DNA of 64,000 nucleotides from DASYAN01 sp963727755 (GCA_963727755.1 CAVSHN010000009.1:186001-250000), one strand, 5' to 3'; shown: positions 46,806 to 55,633, numbered from the stretch's first letter. Notes: generated from the sequence alone by a model not told the origin. Made by a program: numbers and translations.

Positions 46806-47559
46806 ATGGAAGATGATGTGCATCTGGTGACACGCGAGCAATATGTGGAAATGCTCATTGACGCCTCATTTCAGGATGCTGCAGAAATCGGCTTAGGATT
46901 CATGAGCTGGTGTGAACGTCATGTCCCTGTTTGGCGCAAACAGGGACATGACGAAACATGGGTTCGTCAACGCATTGAAATGGCGCAGATCGCTCGCAAT
47001 CTCCACCGCGCATTCAAGCAACAGGGCCTGACCATGCTAGAGATCCGAGATGAGCTTCGCAAGGCCTATGCAGACCATCCAGAACTCTATGATCTAGCGG
47101 TGGAGCGTGAACGTCTCCACCCTAGCCTTCTTCGCTACCGTGGAAATACGAGTGATCTCCGACAACGGTATACACTACGCGTTCTAGTCTATGAAACTGA
47201 CAAGCTGGCCTATGAGAAGTTCTGCCTCTGGAGTGACCAGCCGGTACCTAGTTCCGAGAGCATCTTCTATGAACAGCCAGACAGCATCCAAGTAGTGCGC
47301 GACCTGAGTACTGTCGAAGAATTGGAAATGGCACTAGCCATGAGCAGATATATGCTCCAGCTTCTTGGGGCCCCGGAAAAGCTCACTCAAGACCGAATCC
47401 CTCTGCTCATGGAAACATATGGCAGAGCACCTTCGCACTACTTTTATCGCCAAGCACGGATACCAGCCAGAAGACTCTGCAACACCGTACGTACCAGTCA
47501 CCATTGACGGCCCCCAAGATCATGACGCCTATTATGCGAAAGAATACCCGCAACAGTGA
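46806..47559 (+). pseudogene. Conserved-looking hypothetical protein in the pyr cluster, 1-nt insertion
   Basis: Starts 31 nt after the flavoprotein gene with AAAGGAA upstream. About 250 residues after correction: the first frame to ~47430 (LMETYGRA), then LRTTFIAKHGYQPEDSATPY in the next frame to 47559. One extra C near 47430 (GCACCTTCGC for GCACTTCGC) accounts for the shift. It is charged and mostly helical, with no catalytic motif or membrane segment recognised. Its position between the flavoprotein and pyrC suggests a partner subunit, but this is inference. Confidence 0.65.
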
Positions 47560-47660
47560 GAGAAGAAAGGGCATTTCTCTTGCGAAGGAATAGGGCCATG
47601 CTCAAAGAGTGCACGACATAGATAGAAACATGCGAATTCAGCAATTTACGCATAGATGCA

Positions 47661-47689
47661 TTGACAAAGCTGTTTATATTGTATATACT
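47661..47689 (+). promoter_or_regulatory. Consensus sigma70 promoter upstream of pyrC
   Basis: -35 TTGACA (47661-47666), 17-bp spacer, -10 TATACT (47684-47689). It matches the pyrB promoter closely and lies 78 nt upstream of the pyrC start, so pyrC onward can be transcribed independently of the pyrB promoter. Confidence 0.85.
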
Positions 47690-47766
47690 TCATCAAGAGC
47701 GATACCCTAGCACTTTTTTGATCGAGGGAAGTGACTAGGTAGAGCAGGTAAGGAGGGCATATAAAA

Positions 47767-49125
47767 ATGTCAACCACATCCATCATGGGCTCCATTGTCC
47801 AGCCCAACAAAATCATTGAGGGGACAATCCACATTACAGACGGCAAGATTGTGCGCGTTGAGGAAGGTTTTCCAGCAAAGACCGACCATGTCCTGGATTT
47901 TCGCGGCAAGTATCTCTTGCCAGGACTCATCGAGGTTCACGGTCATTTCCGCGAGCCCGGCTTGGAGCACAAAGAGGATATCCCGCATGGCACACGAGCT
48001 GGCCTTGCAGGTGGTTATACCACCATCTTTGATATGCCCAATGTCAAGCCTCCCACCACGACCGTTACACGTGTACAAGATCAGATCAAGCGTTACACGG
48101 GCCGTTCCTACACAGATTTTGCCATCAATATGGGCTCTTCGGTCGATGACGTCGACGAACTTAACAAGATCGATCCCGATCTGATTACTGGCGTCAAAAT
48201 CTTCACCGCAGGCCATGCCACTACTCCCACCACAATTCCTCACCTAGCAGATATTGCACGTATCTTCGAAATTCTGGGCCAGCGTCGCATTATGGCTCTC
48301 CTGCATGCCGAGAACCAGGAACTAGTAAACTATTTTACCCATAAATATCGCGATGAGCTACATAGACATGATCTACAAGCCTGGGGCGAAGCACGCAATC
48401 TCTCAGTCGTATTGACCTCTGCTCTAGAAATGATTGCCCTGGCTCGCCAATTTGGTGTCAAGCTGCACCTACTACACTTATCGACGAGCGAAGAATTCGC
48501 CGCCGTCGAATTTGGTCGTCAGATTGGTGTTGATGTCTCCGGTGAAGTTGCCAGTTACCAGCTAGCCTTTCATAGTGACGACTATACCCATTACGGGAGC
48601 CTCATTAACGTTGCACCAGCATTACGCACGCCAGCGGAACAACAAAAGCTGTGGCAATTACTGCGCCAGGGCAAGATCGACGCCGTCATCTCTGAGCATA
48701 CCCCGCACACATTGGCCGAAAAGCAAAAGGAGAGCGTCTGGGAAATCGCCTCAGGCATGCCTGGTATCCAGGAGACCTTGCCTGCCCTAATTACCAACTG
48801 GATCAAGCATTTTGGTCGTGAGACACTGCAAGAAGGACTAATACGTATTGCCCAAGTGACCTCACAAAACATTGCCCACATCTTTGGCTTTGAGCAGAAA
48901 GGGGCCTTGGTAGAGGGCAGAAATGCTGATATTGCCGTTATTGATACGCAACAGGTGTGGGAAGTGCAGAAAGATGATCTCCTCACTAAGAACCGCTGGT
49001 CTGCATACGAGGGCATGGAACTGATTGGGCGACCAACTGCTACCTTCTTACGTGGTCAACTTGTCTATCGCAACGGGAAAGTTATTGGAGGGCCATTGGG
49101 GCAGCGCATTGTCAGGGTTAGCTAA
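47767..49125 (+). CDS. pyrC: Dihydroorotase, with Glu at the usual catalytic Asp
   Basis: 452 residues, AGGAGG 12 nt upstream. An amidohydrolase converting carbamoyl aspartate to dihydroorotate. Metal ligands: HxH in EVHGHFREPGLEHKED, carboxylated Lys in ITGVKIFTAGHA, His in ALLHAENQEL and LHLLHLSTSEEF. The fifth ligand and catalytic Asp, normally in a (S/T)DHAPH motif, is Glu310 here (ISEHTPHTLAEK, GAG at 48694). The frame is otherwise intact. The change might reduce activity or mark a related hydrolase (allantoinase- or hydantoinase-like), but the operon context favours dihydroorotase. Confidence 0.88.
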   Translation: MSTTSIMGSIVQPNKIIEGTIHITDGKIVRVEEGFPAKTDHVLDFRGKYLLPGLIEVHGHFREPGLEHKEDIPHGTRAGLAGGYTTIFDMPNVKPPTTTVTRVQDQIKRYTGRSYTDFAINMGSSVDDVDELNKIDPDLITGVKIFTAGHATTPTTIPHLADIARIFEILGQRRIMALLHAENQELVNYFTHKYRDELHRHDLQAWGEARNLSVVLTSALEMIALARQFGVKLHLLHLSTSEEFAAVEFGRQIGVDVSGEVASYQLAFHSDDYTHYGSLINVAPALRTPAEQQKLWQLLRQGKIDAVISEHTPHTLAEKQKESVWEIASGMPGIQETLPALITNWIKHFGRETLQEGLIRIAQVTSQNIAHIFGFEQKGALVEGRNADIAVIDTQQVWEVQKDDLLTKNRWSAYEGMELIGRPTATFLRGQLVYRNGKVIGGPLGQRIVRVS

Positions 49126-49214
49126 AAGGCCCCAAAATATGGGGGGATTTGTGCTTATTAGCGGTTTATGGTATTCTAAAATAGAAGAATTTCTTTGAAT
49201 TAGGAGGTAACACT

Positions 49215-49529
49215 ATGGCACATCAGATTAACTTGAGCGATGAAGAATACGAAATACTTGCTGCAGAAGCAGCAAGAAGCGGGTTAGATCCCGAGCAACT
49301 TCTGCATAAAATAATCTACAAGATGCAACCGACCACTCAACGAAAACGTCCCTTAACGCTTGACGAATTAGAGGAGCGGCAATACCTCGAGGGGAAAATC
49401 GGCCATATTCCGACGAGACGACCATTAACGCAAGAAGAATTGGAAGAGCGTAAAGAACTTGCTCTGTTGTTTGCAAGTGGCAAACCAGCATCGGAGATGG
49501 TCATTGAAGATCGAGAGCATACTAAATGA
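49215..49529 (+). CDS. Small protein with antitoxin-like N-terminus
   Basis: 104 residues; AGGAGG 7-8 nt before the ATG. INLSDEEYEILAAEAARSGL and DPEQLLHKII resemble the ribbon-helix-helix or helical DNA-binding start of type II antitoxins. Two copies of a RPLT(L/Q)xELEER motif follow (residues ~45 and ~70). Its stop overlaps the pyrE start by 4 nt (ATGA), so instead of a toxin it is coupled to pyrE. A regulatory role is possible but unproven. Confidence 0.65.
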   Translation: MAHQINLSDEEYEILAAEAARSGLDPEQLLHKIIYKMQPTTQRKRPLTLDELEERQYLEGKIGHIPTRRPLTQEELEERKELALLFASGKPASEMVIEDREHTK

Positions 49530-51040
49530 ACGATCCCCAAATCATGCAAATATTTAGCAGTGTTGGCGCAATTGTAACCAACAGCCACTTCGTTTATACC
49601 TCTGGTCGACACAGCTCAATCTATATCAATAAAGATGCACTTTATGCACATACTTAAGTCATCTCCTCTCTTTGCCAACTGATGGCACATCCATATAACG
49701 CCGACCAAATTGACGTTGTCGTAGGCCCAGTCCTAGGAGGCATAGTTCTCTCACAATGGGTTGCGCACCATCTCAATAACAACCGTACCACAGGTGAGAC
49801 GCTAGCTATATTTGCCGAAAAGAGTGATGATAGCCTTGACAAGAAATTCTTTTTTGGTCGTGGCTACGATAAGTTCATCGCTGGCAGAAATATCCTCGTC
49901 GTGGAAGATTTACTCACAACGGGCGGATCTGTACGTCAAGTTGTAGAAACGGTGCGTGGGTATGGTGGAAACGTTGTGGGCATTAGCGTGTTGTGTAATC
50001 GTGGCAATGTGCAACCCTCAGACGTTGGAAATGTTCCAATTCATGCGCTTATTTCTCTATCATTGGAGACCTATACAGAAGAAGAATGTCCCTTTTGCCA
50101 GCAGCAAGTTCCCATCAATACTGAACTGGGCAAAGGACGTGCATTTTTAGCCAAAAAGCAGCAAAAGAGAGACAATATGACTGAAGAACCTGTACAATTT
50201 CAATCCAGTATTACCTCCACGTTTATTGAGAAGCTAGAACAACACTGGCAATGTTGCAAATTTGTCTGTGTCGGCTTAGATCCCGAATACAGCAGTTTGC
50301 CAGAGACAGTCAAAAGTTCTCATTCCATCGAAGATGCACTCTTCGTCTTTGCCCATGATATTATTGATACAACCCATGACCTCATCTGTGCCTATAAACC
50401 CAACGTCGCATTCTATGAAGCACTGGGTGATAGCGGCTTGCAAGCCCTAACCAGGACGGTGCGCTATCTCAAAGAATGCTATCCCCATATTCCCATTATC
50501 CTGGATGCCAAGCGGGGCGACATTGGAAACACCAATCTGGGCTATGTTGCATCAGCTTTTGATCTCCTAAAAGTTGATGCCATCACTGTACATCCCTATC
50601 TTGGCAAAGAGGCTCTAGCGCCATTCTTGGAACGTAAGGACAAGGGTATTATTGTGCTTGCCAAAACCTCCAATCCCGGTTCTGATGAATTCCAGAACCT
50701 GCTTGTGGGCGAAGCCCGTGAGCCGCTCTATCAAGTGGTAGCACGCAGAGTCGCACAGAGTTGGAATACCCACAGAAACTGCGGACTCGTCGTTGGTGCA
50801 ACCTATCCCGCTGAGTTAAAGCGTGTCCGTGAGATCGTTGGAGACATGCCACTGCTCATTCCTGGTATCGGTACACAAGGGGGCGACGTTGCAGCAACGG
50901 TCAAAGCTGGACGTGATAGTCGTGGCTGGGGTATGATCATCAACGCCTCGCGTAGCATTATCTACGCTTCAAAAGGCGCAGAGTTTGCTATGGCTGCTAG
51001 AAGGGCAACCTTGGCATTGGATGAAGAAATCAATGCATGA
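49526..51040 (+). pseudogene. pyrEF: PyrE-PyrF fusion (UMP synthase-like), in-frame stop near N-terminus
   Basis: The frame from ATG 49526 reads IFSSVGAIVTNSHFVYTSGR and HSSIYINKDALYAHT, a PyrE N-terminus, then TAA at 49658-49660, then continues in frame as VISSLCQLMAHPYNADQ. Orotate phosphoribosyltransferase signature: ILVVEDLLTTGGSVRQVVET. The PyrF half (from ~50177) has DAKRGDIGNTNLGYVASAF (catalytic KxD-type motif) and LLIPGIGTQGGDVAATV, the type 2 OMP decarboxylase class. The two enzymes make UMP from orotate. PyrE precedes PyrF, the order in animal and plant UMP synthase. An internal ATG at 50177 could start PyrF separately. The TAA could be a real nonsense mutation or an error. Confidence 0.85.
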
Positions 51041-51117
51041 AGACCCTATTGGCTTGCCTCCCTCACCTTTTCCAAAGAAGCCTTTAGAAACAGTGATGGC
51101 CTTTAGGAAGCCTGAGG

Positions 51118-51324
51118 CTAGTGGGCTGTCACTAAGAAAGTGACGGGTAGAGACGCTTGAGTTTTATACGGGCATCTTGGATGGTAAAATGCCAATTGAC
51201 CTTTACCTCTCTGTTATTGCGTTTATCCTGCCATGATGCAACCTCTCGGATAAGTTCTTCTTCACTTCCAATGCGCCGATCTAAGCATTGTCCGCTGAGC
51301 ACACTTAACTCGATCTCAGCCATG
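51118..51324 (-). mobile_element. IS630-family 3' end remnant (left copy)
   Basis: 207 bp almost identical to 61532-61738: the element end CTAGTGGGCTGTCACTAAGA and the last 63 transposase codons (AEIELSVLSGQCLDRRIG, containing the third catalytic Glu). Similarity stops abruptly at 51324. With the right copy it forms a direct-repeat frame around the 51.3-61.5 kb island. Confidence 0.88.
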
Positions 51325-51356
51325 TAGAGGTACCACCCTTGCTAACGCCAAAACCA

Positions 51357-52526
51357 TCACCGCTCTGTAGTTGAAGTAGTATCTTTCATTGCTTTCTTTA
51401 TCTTTCTCAATTCTAATACAGTCAAGCCTTGCTCTGCTGCTCTTGCTTTTCGTCTTTCATACTGTATTTTACTGAGATTAGTGCCTTGCGCTGCTCTTGC
51501 TTTTTGTCTTTCCCATGGAGTAGTGCCTTGCTCTGCTGCTCTTGCTTTTCGTCTTCCATACTGTATTTTACTGAGATTAGTGCCTCGCGTTGCTGCTCTT
51601 GCTTTTTGTCTTTCCCATGGAGTAGTGCCTTGCGCTGCTAACTTTGCTTTATAATTTTGATATTCAGTGTTGTGATCTCTTTTTGAACTTTGAGCTGCAC
51701 TACTTTTATTTCGCTGCTTATGTCCTGCTTGGTCGGACGGAACTTGCTGTTGTGGAGCAAGGTCGCCCCCATATATTGTACTGTCTAATGCCCTTGAGCT
51801 ACTAGCCTCATCACGCTTCCTCTTGTGACTGCTGTTGTGGTTTGGCTCACCCTGAGAGTCTGAAGGAGATACGGTGGCTACCTCATCATTGCTCAGAAGC
51901 ATTTCCTCTGGTTGTGGTGGGGCCATGCGCTCGGTATGTGGTGGGGCGGAAGATCTGAGCCTCTCAAGTTCGTCAATGCCGAATTGCAGGGCTCTCTGAA
52001 TGTTATCTATACGGGCATGAGGATGCAGGTCCCCTTGAGACTGTTGTTGTGAGCAAGAAGCCTCATCGAGCAATGATTGCTCTGGAGGGCGCTGCGCTTC
52101 TGGTGACCGCACTGCTTGCCATGGACGAAAGGCACTGCTTGCTGTATCCTGCTGTCTGGACGCTTCCCCTTGCGTTTGATGATGATAATATGAGGTTTGG
52201 GCAAGGTGCCGCGTAAAGTCGTCAATGGGACGTTGTCCTTCACGGCTTGTGTTGTTTTCTCCGTGACGATCCCCTTGAAAGCCCATGGTGCGCAAACGTT
52301 TCTTTGGCGGTAGGATGGTGATATCTTCGTTTGCTCTCTGCTCTGGCGAGGAAGACCGACGTTCCCCTTGCTGCCTGATGAGATCTAGGCTTGCGCTTTG
52401 CTCTGGCGAGGAAGGCTGATGTTCCCATGGTGATTTATTGATGTCTCTGCTTGCTCTACGCTCTGGCGAAGAAGACCGACTTTGCTTCTCTGACGATTGA
52501 TTAAGTTCTACTCCAAATAGACGCAT
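51357..52526 (-). CDS. Mosaic repeat protein A: disordered N-terminus, NLS-like cluster, basic 15/19-residue repeats
   Basis: 389 residues from the ATG at 52526 (MRLFGVELNQSSEK), chosen because GAAGGGA precedes it and it aligns with the starts of proteins B and D; a longer frame begins at 52598. Residues ~15-255 are Ser/Gln/Pro-rich with SSSPERRASRD- and SSSPEQRANED-like repeats, a conserved ARIDNIQRALQFGIDELERL helix and SSHKRKRDEASSS. The C-terminus alternates 15-residue (GTTPWERQKARAA) and 19-residue (GTNLSKIQYGRRKARAA) basic units. These look like helical nucleic-acid-binding repeats. Function unknown; DNA binding is inferred from charge and the HTH-like GTT turns. Confidence 0.72.
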   Translation of the reverse strand: MRLFGVELNQSSEKQSRSSSPERRASRDINKSPWEHQPSSPEQSASLDLIRQQGERRSSSPEQRANEDITILPPKKRLRTMGFQGDRHGENNTSREGQRPIDDFTRHLAQTSYYHHQTQGEASRQQDTASSAFRPWQAVRSPEAQRPPEQSLLDEASCSQQQSQGDLHPHARIDNIQRALQFGIDELERLRSSAPPHTERMAPPQPEEMLLSNDEVATVSPSDSQGEPNHNSSHKRKRDEASSSRALDSTIYGGDLAPQQQVPSDQAGHKQRNKSSAAQSSKRDHNTEYQNYKAKLAAQGTTPWERQKARAATRGTNLSKIQYGRRKARAAEQGTTPWERQKARAAQGTNLSKIQYERRKARAAEQGLTVLELRKIKKAMKDTTSTTER

Positions 52527-52633
52527 TGTTTTCCCTTCAAAGTTGTATTGCAATGAAAGTGTTTCATAACTCTCAAAAAGCTCTGCTATCTGAGTCACAT
52601 TCTCTACTCAGGATACCCAATGCAAGTGAGATT

Positions 52634-52658
52634 TTCTAGGAGAAAAGAGGGACAATTC
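52634..52658 (-). promoter_or_regulatory. TTGTCCCT-type motif upstream of protein A
   Basis: On the - strand: TTGTCCCTCTTTTCTCCTAG then A. 108 nt from the start codon. Confidence 0.6.
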
Positions 52659-52706
52659 TGACCACAAAGGGAGTAACTTCAGCTCAGAGCGGCTCTGGTT
52701 ATCTGG

Positions 52707-52868
52707 GTTACGAAATGCCCTCGATGCATTCATGTTGAGCAGATCACGACAATTCTGACGTTGGCCGATGAACTGGCAAAGGGCACCATCGAGAAGGTCC
52801 TGGCGAAGAGCGATGCTGAGCTTGGGTTGGAAGCATTGCTCAATCCTGAGAAGTTCAAGCCTCTCTAA
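52707..52868 (+). pseudogene. Repeated 54-codon zinc-knuckle tail, copy 1
   Basis: Open frame VTKCPRCIHVEQITTILTL then ADELAKGTIEKVLAKSDAEL and a PEKFKPL end before TAA. Two further copies (55681, 56993) differ mainly by conservative or synonymous changes, so the sequence behaves as protein-coding. No start exists: the 5' part is cut by the promoter module of the neighbouring gene on the other strand. The CPRC pair suggests the end of a zinc-binding protein. Identity unknown. Confidence 0.5.
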
Positions 52869-53080
52869 ACGAGGTAGGGCTAAGATTCTTGAAAAATTGT
52901 GCAGTAAAGCATTGCTGAGCCTAGAGGGCAGACTGAGAAATCGCTGAGCCTTTGACAGTCTGCATGAAAAGTACAGTGAAATCACTAGATGCACTGCAAC
53001 AAAAGGGATTTGGCGGCAATCTCCATTGGCAGATGTGCCTCTTTTTGACCACAAAGCTGGCACTTTTCGAACAGAAGTAG

Positions 53081-53120
53081 AGGTAGGGCTAAGATTTTCG
53101 CAGAGATCCTAGCCCTACCT
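53081..53120 (+). terminator. Long inverted repeat
   Basis: Perfect 11-bp arms AGGTAGGGCTA / TAGCCCTACCT with an 18-nt loop. The arm sequence (GGTAGGGCTA) recurs at 52871 and 53715, so it belongs to a small local repeat family. Confidence 0.55.
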
Positions 53121-53255
53121 GCCATTTGCACAATCTTTGGAGTGAATAGCATTTTTACGTATATTTACGGTGCCTTTATGCATTTTTAAAATATACTTGC
53201 AATTCATTTTAAAGCATGCTATTTTACAGATATATCGTCGAGAGGAGAAATACCC

Positions 53256-53714
53256 ATGATTGTTCAGATTGAAGAGATGCCGAAACAGAGAATAGCTTAT
53301 ATACGGCAGGTAGGTCCCTATGGGCTACAGAATAGATCGATGATGGAACAAATAAAAAGGTGGGCGGCGTCAGAGCATCTGTTCAGTGAGTCAGCGATTA
53401 TTCTGGGAATAGCGCATGATAATCCTGAGATAACGCTGTCTGAACAGTGCCGCTATGATGTCGGCATTGTCATTCCGCATCAGTATAAAATCCGGGAGGC
53501 AGATAGAGATATACAGGAGACTGAGCTTTCTGGTGGAAGATATGCGGTGTTTACCATTGAGCATACAGTAGAAGCGCTGCAAAAAGCATGGGCGGACATT
53601 TTCCCGGAACTGTCATCTCGTGGATACCAGATTGATACCACCAGAGCTATGCTTGAGAGGTATATCCCGGGCATGCTTCAGAACAATCTGTGCGAACTAT
53701 GCGTGCCGATTTGA
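53256..53714 (+). CDS. GyrI-like/AraC effector-binding domain protein
   Basis: 152 residues; AGAGGAG 10 nt upstream. PKQRIAYIRQVGPYG at the N-terminus and CRYDVGIVIPHQ, LSGGRYAVFTIEH in the middle are typical of the SbmC/GyrI-like fold, which binds small hydrophobic ligands and sometimes inhibits DNA gyrase. There is no DNA-binding domain, so it is the stand-alone type. It is the only recognisable ordinary gene in the island between repeat proteins A and B and lies on the opposite strand. Confidence 0.85.
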   Translation: MIVQIEEMPKQRIAYIRQVGPYGLQNRSMMEQIKRWAASEHLFSESAIILGIAHDNPEITLSEQCRYDVGIVIPHQYKIREADRDIQETELSGGRYAVFTIEHTVEALQKAWADIFPELSSRGYQIDTTRAMLERYIPGMLQNNLCELCVPI

Positions 53715-53730
53715 GGTAGGGCTACCTCAA
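53711..53730 (+). terminator. Palindrome overlapping the GyrI-like stop codon
   Basis: TTGAGGTAG-GG-CTACCTCAA: perfect 9-bp arms with a 2-nt centre, beginning at the TGA stop. As a 2-nt loop is too tight, a slightly opened hairpin or a protein-binding palindrome is possible. Confidence 0.5.
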
Positions 53731-53774
53731 GTATGCTAATGCACATTTTTGCAAGAATCTTAGAGTTATCTCTA

Positions 53775-53823
53775 AACAAAACGAGGGCCCAGATCGTGCC
53801 ACAGTTCTGGGGCCCTTTTGTTA
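53775..53823 (+). terminator. Intrinsic terminator after the GyrI-like gene
   Basis: AACAAAA...GGGCCCAGA pairs with TCTGGGGCCCTTTTGTT, with a small bulge, and the right arm itself supplies a T-run. It lies between convergent genes (+ to 53714, - from 53873) and could serve both. Confidence 0.75.
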
Positions 53824-53872
53824 TTCCCTTCCCTCACATAGCACCTATAGCCACAATTAGCATGAGGCACAC

Positions 53873-55498
53873 CTAAGCACTTGGAGGTTGATCTGGTGCA
53901 ACTTGCTGCGTTCCTGCTCGCCATGCTTTCTTCGATGCCTTTAGACGTTTAGCAGCTTCTTTTTTCGAACCTTCACCATATTTCTTTGTGAGTTTTTCAT
54001 CTTCACGTTTAGCATTGATCTCACTCATCTTCTTCTGATACTCAAGATTTGCCCATAGCTTCTTTGACGTTTCACTCATCTTCTCACTCATCTTCTTCTG
54101 ATGCTCAAGATTTGCCCATAGCTTCTTTGACGTTTCACTCATCTTCTTCTGATACTCAAGATTTGCCCATAGCTTCTTTGACGTTTCACTCATCTTCTCA
54201 CTCATCTTCTTCTGATGCTCAGGATTTGCCCATAGCTTCTTTGACGTTTCACTCATCTTCTTCTGATGCTCAGGATTTGCCCATAGCTTCTTTGACGTTT
54301 CACTCATCTTCTTCTGATACTCAGGATCTTCCCATAGCTTCTTTGACGTTTCACTCATCTTCTTCTGATACTCAGGATCTTCCCATAGCTTCTTTGACTT
54401 TTCACTCATCTTCTTCTGATACTCAGGATCTTCCCATAGCTTCTTTGACTTTTCACTCATCTTTTCACTCATCTTCTTCTGAAACTCAGGATTTGTCCAT
54501 CGCTTCTTTGCTGCATCACTCTGCTTTTTACAATATGCAGGATTGGTCCATCGCCGCTTTGCTGCATCACTCTGCTTTTTACGATGTGCAGGATCGGTCC
54601 GTCGCTTCTTTGCTGCTTCACTCTGCTTCTCACGATATGCAAGATTTGTCCATCGCTTCTTTGCTGCATCACTCAGCTTCTCACGGTATTCAGCAGTTTG
54701 TCGTGTCTTCAGTAACTTATTACGAGATGCAGGATCTGCCCATTGCTGCTTTGTTGCTTCACTGCGTGTTTTTGATCGCGGTGTTAGTTGAGCAGTGTGA
54801 TCAGTGTTTGACGCTTGGGAGGCCGCATCCACAGCCGTGCTACTGGCCTCATCACGCTTCCTCTTGTGGCTGCTGTTGTGGTTTGGCTCACCCTGAGAGT
54901 CTGATGTGGGTACAGTGGTCATCTCATCATGACTCAGAAGCCTTTCCTCTGGTTGTTGTTGAACCATGTGCTCTGTGTGTGGCGGGACGGGAGGTCTGAG
55001 CCTCTCAAGTTCGTCAATGCCGAATTGCAGGGCTCTCTGAATGTTATCTATACGGGCATGAGGATGCAGGTCCCCTTGAGACTGTTGTTGTGAGCAAGAA
55101 GCCTCATCGAGCAATGATTGCTCTGGATAGTGCTGAGCTTCTCGTGGTGCTTGCCATGGACGAAAGGCCCTGTTTGGTGTATTTCCCACGGTGCTTGGAG
55201 CTTCTTGTGGTTGCGCTGGTTTCCATGGCTGAAAGGCACTGCAATGAGCTTCTTGTGGTTGCCGTTGTACGACACAGCTTTCACTCCCTTGTTGTCTGGA
55301 CGACTCTCCTTGTGCTTGATGATAATAAGGATTTGTAGCAAAGTGCCGCGTAAGATCGCCAATGGAGCCTTGTTTTCCACGGCTTGTGCTGTTTTCCCCT
55401 TGCTGTCTGGTGAAGTCTTTGCTTGCTGTATGCTCTGGCGAGGAAGGCAGATTTTGCTCTTCTGGCAATTTATTGAGGTCTATCTCAAATTTAGGCAT
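53873..55498 (-). CDS. Mosaic repeat protein B: NLS-like cluster and ~13 basic 17-residue repeats
   Basis: 541 residues; GAAGGGAG upstream of the ATG (MPKFEIDLNKLPEEQ). N-terminal ~240 residues are Gln/Ser/Pro-rich, shared with A, C and D, including LLDEASCSQQQSQGDLHPHA and SSHKRKRDEASS. From ~270 to ~515 there are about 13 tandem units of consensus MSEKSKKLWEDPEYQKK; three units carry an extra MSEK, making 21 residues. Early units read QSDAAKKRWTNPAYCKK. Such W-D/N-P repeats resemble modular DNA-binding segments of homing endonucleases (NUMOD-like), but no nuclease domain is present. The tail returns to a Lys-rich helix. Role inferred as nucleic-acid binding. Confidence 0.75.
   Translation of the reverse strand: MPKFEIDLNKLPEEQNLPSSPEHTASKDFTRQQGENSTSRGKQGSIGDLTRHFATNPYYHQAQGESSRQQGSESCVVQRQPQEAHCSAFQPWKPAQPQEAPSTVGNTPNRAFRPWQAPREAQHYPEQSLLDEASCSQQQSQGDLHPHARIDNIQRALQFGIDELERLRPPVPPHTEHMVQQQPEERLLSHDEMTTVPTSDSQGEPNHNSSHKRKRDEASSTAVDAASQASNTDHTAQLTPRSKTRSEATKQQWADPASRNKLLKTRQTAEYREKLSDAAKKRWTNLAYREKQSEAAKKRRTDPAHRKKQSDAAKRRWTNPAYCKKQSDAAKKRWTNPEFQKKMSEKMSEKSKKLWEDPEYQKKMSEKSKKLWEDPEYQKKMSETSKKLWEDPEYQKKMSETSKKLWANPEHQKKMSETSKKLWANPEHQKKMSEKMSETSKKLWANLEYQKKMSETSKKLWANLEHQKKMSEKMSETSKKLWANLEYQKKMSEINAKREDEKLTKKYGEGSKKEAAKRLKASKKAWRAGTQQVAPDQPPSA
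54018..54720 (-). repeat. 51-bp tandem repeat array in protein B
   Basis: About 13 in-frame units of 51 bp, some 63 bp through a 12-bp insertion. The 3' half of the array is nearly identical between units (recent expansion); the 5' half is diverged. Confidence 0.88.
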
Positions 55499-55608
55499 TT
55501 TTTACTCCCTTCAACGTTGTATTGCAATGAAAGTGTTTCATAACGCTCAAAAAGCTCTGCTATCTGAGTCACATTCTCTACTCAGGATACCCAATGCAAG
55601 TGAGATTT

Positions 55609-55633
55609 TCTAGGAGAAAAGAGGGACAATTTT
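55609..55633 (-). promoter_or_regulatory. TTGTCCCT-type motif upstream of protein B
   Basis: Same sequence as at 52634; 111 nt from the protein B start. Confidence 0.6.

Larger units (their letters stand above)
52527..53080. promoter_or_regulatory. Duplicated upstream region of repeat-protein genes (copy at A)
   Basis: ~350 bp also found upstream of proteins B (55499-55842) and C (56862-57193); its gene-proximal part is also found upstream of D (58562-58690). It contains a conserved leader (GACTCAGATAGCAGAGCTTT ...), the TTGTCCCT motif (52634-52658), and a CCAGAGCCGCTCTGAGCTG element (complement near 52680-52698). The nearly invariant ~110-nt spacing from motif to start suggests this is the promoter module. 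Beyond 52868 nothing is recognised. Confidence 0.5.

Noticed and set aside
52608..53063. 151-codon - strand frame upstream of protein A
   Set aside because: It runs antisense through the duplicated promoter module and the zinc-knuckle tail; no start signal, and codon changes among copies fit the + strand frame.
54049..54999. 316-codon + strand open frame opposite protein B
   Set aside because: It is the complement of the 51-bp repeat array; it has no ribosome-binding site, and the - strand frame has the start, the shared N-terminus and the promoter motif.
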